From contig JAEWML010000052.1 of assembly GCA_023393155.1 (NCBI GenBank), positions 1-8,205 on the forward strand: a stretch of DNA of 8,205 bases. The letters are read 5' to 3'. The notes beneath the pieces were generated by a model. It was not told the DNA's origin. It did not search any database and saw only the letters and a list, made by a program, of their open reading frames with translations. This document shows positions 4,778-8,205 of the stretch, one piece after another. Position 1 is the stretch's first letter; every line of letters begins with the position of its first letter. The DNA comes from Bacillota bacterium (GTDB lineage: Bacteria; Bacillota; Clostridia; Oscillospirales; Oscillospiraceae). Position numbers and translations under genes: made by a program.

Positions 4778-7396
4778 TCAGTTTCCCGTGTTCCAGACGT
4801 TGTTGATCCAATCGTCTATCCCGGTGCCGGAAGGCTCGGATGGTTCCGTGGGTTCTGTCGGCGAAGTCGTTCCGCCGCCGGAGCCGCTGCCGCCCGGCTC
4901 AGTCTTCGGCGGCGGGGCAAGCCCCGAGTCCTCCCCATCATCGGGGGTAGTCGTCTCCCCCTCCTCACCGGGCTCGGTGGGCAAGACGCCGTCCTGATGA
5001 ACCGGACAGGGCGGGAGCACAACCGTTCCGTCTTCCAACTGCGTCCGCAGCGAGCCAATCAGATAGGCGTTGTCGTCCGCCTTGATGCTGGGGCCATAGT
5101 CCACCCGGGTATAGTCCAACAGAGCCACAGGCTTCACGCTGGTCGCGGGGCATAGCGGCGTGGCAAGAACCTTGCCCTCGGTGCAGTAGTCATAGAACTT
5201 ATGGAGACTGCACTCCTCCACCGGCGCGGTGCCCGCAGCCACTTCCACTTCCCGCACACGGCTGCCCCGCAGGTCCGACGCGCAGGCGTCCGTGACCAGA
5301 AGGCCGCTGTCGGCGCACACCGTCACCTTGACGAGGCCGCTGGTGGGCTTGGGAAAGGACTTGTTCTCCTGCTCGTCCGCAATTTTTTGCATGACCTTCT
5401 GCCACATGGAGGCGGCGGGGTTTCCGGAGTAGCTGATGCGCTCGGGCTTGTCATAGCCGCACCAGACCGCCGCGGCATAATAGGGCGTGTAACCCACGAA
5501 ATACCGGTCCTTATTGTCGGTGGTAGTGCCGGTCTTACCGGCGCTGGTCATACCGGAGAGCTTGTACCGGGAAGCGGTGCCTCCGTTCATCACGCCCTGA
5601 AGCAGTTGGTTCATAAAATAGGCGGTGGTTTCCTTCACGGCCACATGGGTTTCCGTCTCGTTGTCCAGAATGACGTTGCCGTTGCCGTCCTCCATCTTCG
5701 TATAAAGACGGGGAGAATTGTACACGCCGCCGTTGGCAAACACCGCGTAGGCCGCCGCCATCTCCTCGGTGGAGACGCCGTAGGTCAGGCCGCCCAGACC
5801 CAGCGCCGCCGTATTGATGTCGTCCGCCACCAAATCCAGATTCTCCTTCTCCGTGGCAAAGTCAAAGGAGTTTTTAACGCCCAGTTTTTCGATTACCTGT
5901 ACGGCCACGGTGTTGACGGAGTTTGCAACGCCGCTGGAAAGGGTTGTCCAGCCCTTATAGCCCTGCGGGGAGTTTTTCGGCCACGGGTTGTCGTTCAGCA
6001 GGCGCACGGGATAGTCGTCAAAGGTGGATGCCATGGTAACCACTCCGGCGTCCAGCGCCGGGGCGTAAACCGTAATGGGCTTGATGGCGGAACCGCACTG
6101 CCGCTTGCCCACGGCATAGTTCCAGCCCAGATTATCCAGCTTGGCGCCCACCTTGCCCACCATGGCCTTTACATTGCCGGTGGCCGGGTCCACGATGGTG
6201 ATGCCGGACTGAAGATCCTGTCCGCTGGAGGAGGTCACGTCCAGATTGGCGCGCTCCTGATACACGGACTCGGCAATTTCCTGAATATGCGGGTCCACGG
6301 TGCAGTAAATCGTATAGCCGCCGTTGTAAAGCCGCTTGCGCGCCGCCCCGGTGGTAATGCCAAGCTGCTTGGCAAAGTCCTCGGAGACGTCAAGAATCAC
6401 CTTATCCACAAAATAGGAGTTAATGCCGGTGGAGGTTCCGCCGCTTTTTTCAACGTTGTCGGCAGCCACCAGCTCCTGGGCGGAGACGGAGCCGTCGGTA
6501 AATTGCAGCTCCTCATTCAGAGCGTCCTGATACGCTTCCTCGCTTTCAAAATAACCCAGTTCATACATCTTCCACAGGATGTTCTTCTGGCGGTCCCGGT
6601 TCATTTCCCGTGCCGTTTTCTTCACTCCGGTTTCCTTGTTGGTGATGACGACGGTGGACATGGGCCCGTACAGCGAGGGATTGTTGGTGATGGCAATGAT
6701 GCTGGCGCACTCCGCCGCCGACAGCTCTGACACGTCCTTGCCGAAGTAAAACTGCGCGGCGGTCTGCACCCCGTAGCACTTCTGGCCCAGATAAATGGTG
6801 TTGAGATAAAGCTCCAAAATCTCTTCCTTGGAGTACTTTTTCTCAAACTCCAGCGCCCGGAAAATCTCCCGCACCTTGCGGTTCACCGTGCCGTCGTCGT
6901 CGCGGGTCATGTTTTTCAGCACCTGCTGGGTAATGGTGGAGCCGCCAAATGTACTGCTGGTGGGAAAAAACAGGTTTTTCGCGGCACTGGCGGTGCGGAT
7001 CCAATCCACGCCGTGGTGGCCGAAGAAGCGCTCGTCCTCGATGGACACCGCCGCCTGCCACATGGTCTTGGGAATTTGGTCGTAATCCACCCAGATGCGG
7101 TTCTCATCGCCGTAAATCATCTGGAGCTCTTCCCATTTCCCCGTCTCGCTGTTCTCATACATAATGACAGAGCTGAGGTTCATGGTATAGTCGTCGGCAT
7201 TGATGTCCAAAGTGGGCGTCAGCGTCGTTTTCACATAATACATGAAAATACCGGCAATCATCGCGCCGGAGAGAATGCCAACCAGCAGCAGGGTTCGGAC
7301 TACAAACCAAATTGTATCCATGGAATTTCTTCCGGGCCTGCGGCGGCGGTGCTCACGGGGCTGGGACGATTCCCGGTGTCTGCCGTGCTCTTCCAT
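4778..7396 (-). CDS. Class A penicillin-binding protein (PBP1A-type transglycosylase/transpeptidase)
   Basis: A bifunctional peptidoglycan synthase of 872 residues, membrane-anchored with its catalytic domains outside. A basic cytoplasmic N-terminus (1-26) is followed by one membrane helix (about 29-54). The glycosyltransferase family 51 domain has EDERFFGHHG at 120-129 (catalytic E120), GGSTITQQ at 151-158, RKVRE at 173-177 and EEILELYLN at 191-199. The transpeptidase domain has SAIK at 436-439 (acylated S436), SVN at 493-495 and KTGT at 621-624. All key residues are present, so both activities are expected. Beyond the catalytic part are six cysteines (694, 705, 729, 738, 749, 797), a Pro/Glu/Gly/Ser/Thr-rich stretch (about 805-858) and a short end IDDWINNVWN. 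The ATG at 7396-7394 has a near-perfect AAAGGAGGTG site. It has its own promoter and terminator and is transcribed singly. pbpA, ponA or mrcA could all be used as names, so none is given. Confidence 0.96.
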   Translation of the reverse strand: MEEHGRHRESSQPREHRRRRPGRNSMDTIWFVVRTLLLVGILSGAMIAGIFMYYVKTTLTPTLDINADDYTMNLSSVIMYENSETGKWEELQMIYGDENRIWVDYDQIPKTMWQAAVSIEDERFFGHHGVDWIRTASAAKNLFFPTSSTFGGSTITQQVLKNMTRDDDGTVNRKVREIFRALEFEKKYSKEEILELYLNTIYLGQKCYGVQTAAQFYFGKDVSELSAAECASIIAITNNPSLYGPMSTVVITNKETGVKKTAREMNRDRQKNILWKMYELGYFESEEAYQDALNEELQFTDGSVSAQELVAADNVEKSGGTSTGINSYFVDKVILDVSEDFAKQLGITTGAARKRLYNGGYTIYCTVDPHIQEIAESVYQERANLDVTSSSGQDLQSGITIVDPATGNVKAMVGKVGAKLDNLGWNYAVGKRQCGSAIKPITVYAPALDAGVVTMASTFDDYPVRLLNDNPWPKNSPQGYKGWTTLSSGVANSVNTVAVQVIEKLGVKNSFDFATEKENLDLVADDINTAALGLGGLTYGVSTEEMAAAYAVFANGGVYNSPRLYTKMEDGNGNVILDNETETHVAVKETTAYFMNQLLQGVMNGGTASRYKLSGMTSAGKTGTTTDNKDRYFVGYTPYYAAAVWCGYDKPERISYSGNPAASMWQKVMQKIADEQENKSFPKPTSGLVKVTVCADSGLLVTDACASDLRGSRVREVEVAAGTAPVEECSLHKFYDYCTEGKVLATPLCPATSVKPVALLDYTRVDYGPSIKADDNAYLIGSLRTQLEDGTVVLPPCPVHQDGVLPTEPGEEGETTTPDDGEDSGLAPPPKTEPGGSGSGGGTTSPTEPTEPSEPSGTGIDDWINNVWNTGN

Positions 7397-7478
7397 TGCA
7401 GGACACCTCCTTTTCCTTAGTTCAGGGGGGCAGCCGATTCACCCTCCCTTGGCAAAACGGCCGCACATAATACGCCAT

Positions 7479-7507
7479 AGTATCTTTTATTTTACCATTC
7501 CTGTCAA
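7479..7507 (-). promoter_or_regulatory. Sigma-A-type promoter of the penicillin-binding protein gene
   Basis: Minus strand: perfect -35 box TTGACA (7507-7502), 17-base spacer rich in A/T, -10 box GATACT (7484-7479, 4 of 6 matches). Transcription would start near 7472, giving a leader of about 75 bases before the ATG at 7396. The leader contains G-rich and C-rich runs but I see no recognisable riboswitch. Confidence 0.7.
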
Positions 7508-7539
7508 CACCAAAATTGTCGCTTTTTTCTTGATAAAAG

Positions 7540-7563
7540 TTCCCTAATTCAGGGGAATTTTTT
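7540..7563 (+). other. Terminator-like hairpin in the divergent intergenic region
   Basis: On the plus strand TTCCCT (7540-7545), a six-base loop and GGGGAA (7552-7557) can pair, one pair being a T-G wobble, followed at once by six T. It resembles a short intrinsic terminator, but no plus-strand gene lies upstream. It might stop antisense or stray transcription arriving from the left, or simply be an A/T-rich accident. The remainder of 7564-7620 shows only a short inverted repeat (GCAGG at 7568-7572, CCTGC at 7581-7585). Confidence 0.3.
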
Positions 7564-7626
7564 ATATGCAGGAAAAATTACCTGCCCCAAAATTTCTTTT
7601 TCCCACGATTTGCACACCTGATTCAC

Positions 7627-7655
7627 TTGCATTTTTCCGACGGAGCGGGTACAAT
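7627..7655 (+). promoter_or_regulatory. Sigma-A-type promoter of the DUF1292 gene
   Basis: Plus strand: -35 box TTGCAT (7627-7632, 3 of 6 matches), 17-base spacer, -10 box TACAAT (7650-7655, 5 of 6 matches). The start would fall near 7662, giving a leader of about 28 bases with an AAGGAGG ribosome site (7677-7683). It is divergent from the penicillin-binding protein promoter, with about 120 bases between the two -35 boxes. Confidence 0.6.
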
Positions 7656-7690
7656 ATATTCAACGAAACTAACCGTAAGGAGGCACCTCT

Positions 7691-7987
7691 ATGAGCGAGG
7701 AGTTCAGCCCCACTTTTGTCACCATCACCGATGAGGACGGAAACGATATCGAATTGGAACTCGTGGACGCGCTGGAGCACAATGGCCAGAAATACATGGC
7801 TTTCTTTCCCGCCGAGACGGAGGACTCCGACGAGGAGGACCCCGACACCGGCCTGGTGATCCTAAAGGTCCTGATGGAAAACGGCGAGGAGCTGCTTTCC
7901 ACCTTAGACTCCGACGAGGAGCTGGACGCGGTGTACGATTTGTTCATGGAGGCCCTGTTTGAAGACGAGGAGGACGAAAACTCCTGA
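7691..7987 (+). CDS. DUF1292 protein, YrzB-like
   Basis: A 98-residue, strikingly acidic cytoplasmic protein: 34 Asp/Glu against two Lys and no Arg. The core, with VTITDEDGNDIELELVDALE (10-29), then GQKYMAFFPAE (32-42) and LVILKVLMENGEE (55-67), is the DUF1292 pattern of an N-terminal beta sheet that reads like 'E-h-h-h-h-x-x-h-E-h-x-G-x-x-Y'. The end (71-98) is an acidic helix and a run of Asp/Glu. Function is unknown. In many Bacillota the family sits with alaS, ireB and ruvX genes; those neighbours are absent here and the gene has its own promoter. An AAGGAGG site seven bases before the ATG fixes the start. The 6S RNA follows downstream. Family call is firm. Confidence 0.9.
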   Translation: MSEEFSPTFVTITDEDGNDIELELVDALEHNGQKYMAFFPAETEDSDEEDPDTGLVILKVLMENGEELLSTLDSDEELDAVYDLFMEALFEDEEDENS

Positions 7988-8012
7988 CCTTTTTCCGTAC
8001 CCATGATGTAAA
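7984..8012 (+). promoter_or_regulatory. Possible promoter of the 6S RNA
   Basis: CTGACC (7984-7989), overlapping the DUF1292 stop codon, 17-base spacer, TGTAAA (8007-8012), each 4 of 6 matches to sigma-A hexamers. It would start transcription near 8019. The boxes are imperfect, so read-through from the DUF1292 promoter with processing remains an alternative. Confidence 0.35.
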
Positions 8013-8014
8013 TG

Positions 8015-8205
8015 CGCACGAGGAACCCTGCGAGGTGCGTGATAGGCCTTTTTTAACCCACATTTCGTTATAAGGGATGCCGGATCAGACCGTGGTTCGC
8101 AGGCCTCCCGGCTGCTGTCTGCGGCTGGATGTTGGAAGCGATAAAGCGTGCTGGAGGCGACCCACCTGTCCGTAAAGGTGCAGGTTATAACGGGGTCTAC
8201 ACGGC
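8015..8205 (+). ncRNA. ssrS: 6S RNA (SsrS), Firmicutes type
   Basis: 6S RNA folds as a long bulged hairpin that mimics an open promoter, binds sigma-A RNA polymerase and dampens transcription in stationary phase. Recognition is from conserved blocks remembered from clostridial 6S RNAs: CCCTGCGAGGTGCGTGATA (8026-8044), TTTTTTAACCCAC (8049-8061), GTTATAAGGGA (8068-8078) and, in the 3' half, GACCCACCTG with CAGGTTATAAC (8159-8191). The apical arm can be drawn by eye: GCCG (8079-8082) with CGGC (8122-8125), CAGAC (8086-8090) with GTCTG (8117-8121), and GCAG (8099-8102) with CTGC (8112-8115). A closing helix is possible between ACCCTG (8025-8030) and CGGGGT (8191-8196). The exact 5' end is uncertain (8015-8020) and the 3' end with its terminator lies at or just past the window edge. 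Confidence 0.8.

Noticed and set aside
5201..6730. Long plus-strand open frame of 509 codons opposite the penicillin-binding protein
   Set aside because: Histidine/glycine-rich composition typical of a codon-position shadow in GC-rich DNA, no family motif, and the opposite strand has every catalytic motif of a class A PBP.
7397..7471. Short leader peptide (GTG, six codons) in the penicillin-binding protein leader
   Set aside because: The start would overlap its own ribosome site and there is no conserved logic for it; likely chance.

Overview
The window is a chromosomal housekeeping stretch of a fairly GC-rich low-GC-phylum bacterium (Bacillota, class Clostridia). The best guess is an Oscillospiraceae-type gut anaerobe. 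This rests on strong AGGAGG-type ribosome sites, an adjacent UPF0735 (PheB-type) ACT gene and hom, a UPF0237/UPF0210 pair, a DUF1292 protein, a clostridial class A penicillin-binding protein with a cysteine-bearing C-terminal part, and a Firmicutes-style 6S RNA. No taxon was tested. I see no phage, insertion sequence, CRISPR array or tRNA, and no clearly new biological system.

Layout. All genes from 1 to 7396 lie on the minus strand and are described here in their own direction of transcription. First is a monocistronic class A penicillin-binding protein (7396 to 4778), with a good sigma-A promoter at 7479-7507 and a 13-bp perfect terminator hairpin at 4740-4769. Next is an amino-acid operon read from a promoter at 4528-4556: a UPF0735 ACT protein (PheB family), homoserine dehydrogenase, aspartate kinase, then a small membrane protein of DUF6512 type. 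A terminator-like hairpin at 945-972 follows. Last come a small UPF0237 ACT-domain protein and the first 197 residues of a UPF0210 (DUF711, 'PFL family') protein that runs off the left edge. On the plus strand, divergent from the penicillin-binding protein, are a small acidic DUF1292 protein (7691-7987) and then 6S RNA, which reaches the right edge.

How the genes fit together. Aspartate kinase and homoserine dehydrogenase catalyse the first and third steps of the aspartate family pathway, leading to threonine and methionine; the kinase also feeds lysine. Several parts of this cluster carry ACT (amino-acid-sensing) folds. The kinase has a tandem pair, the PheB-like protein has one with an intact DxPG loop, and homoserine dehydrogenase ends in a shrunken ACT-like tail without that loop. 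The separate UPF0237 protein is another ACT protein. The most useful hypothesis is that homoserine dehydrogenase here has lost its own effector site and that regulation, if any, is supplied elsewhere, possibly by the PheB-like neighbour. The penicillin-binding protein builds cell wall and the 6S RNA regulates sigma-A RNA polymerase; neither is obviously linked to the amino-acid genes.
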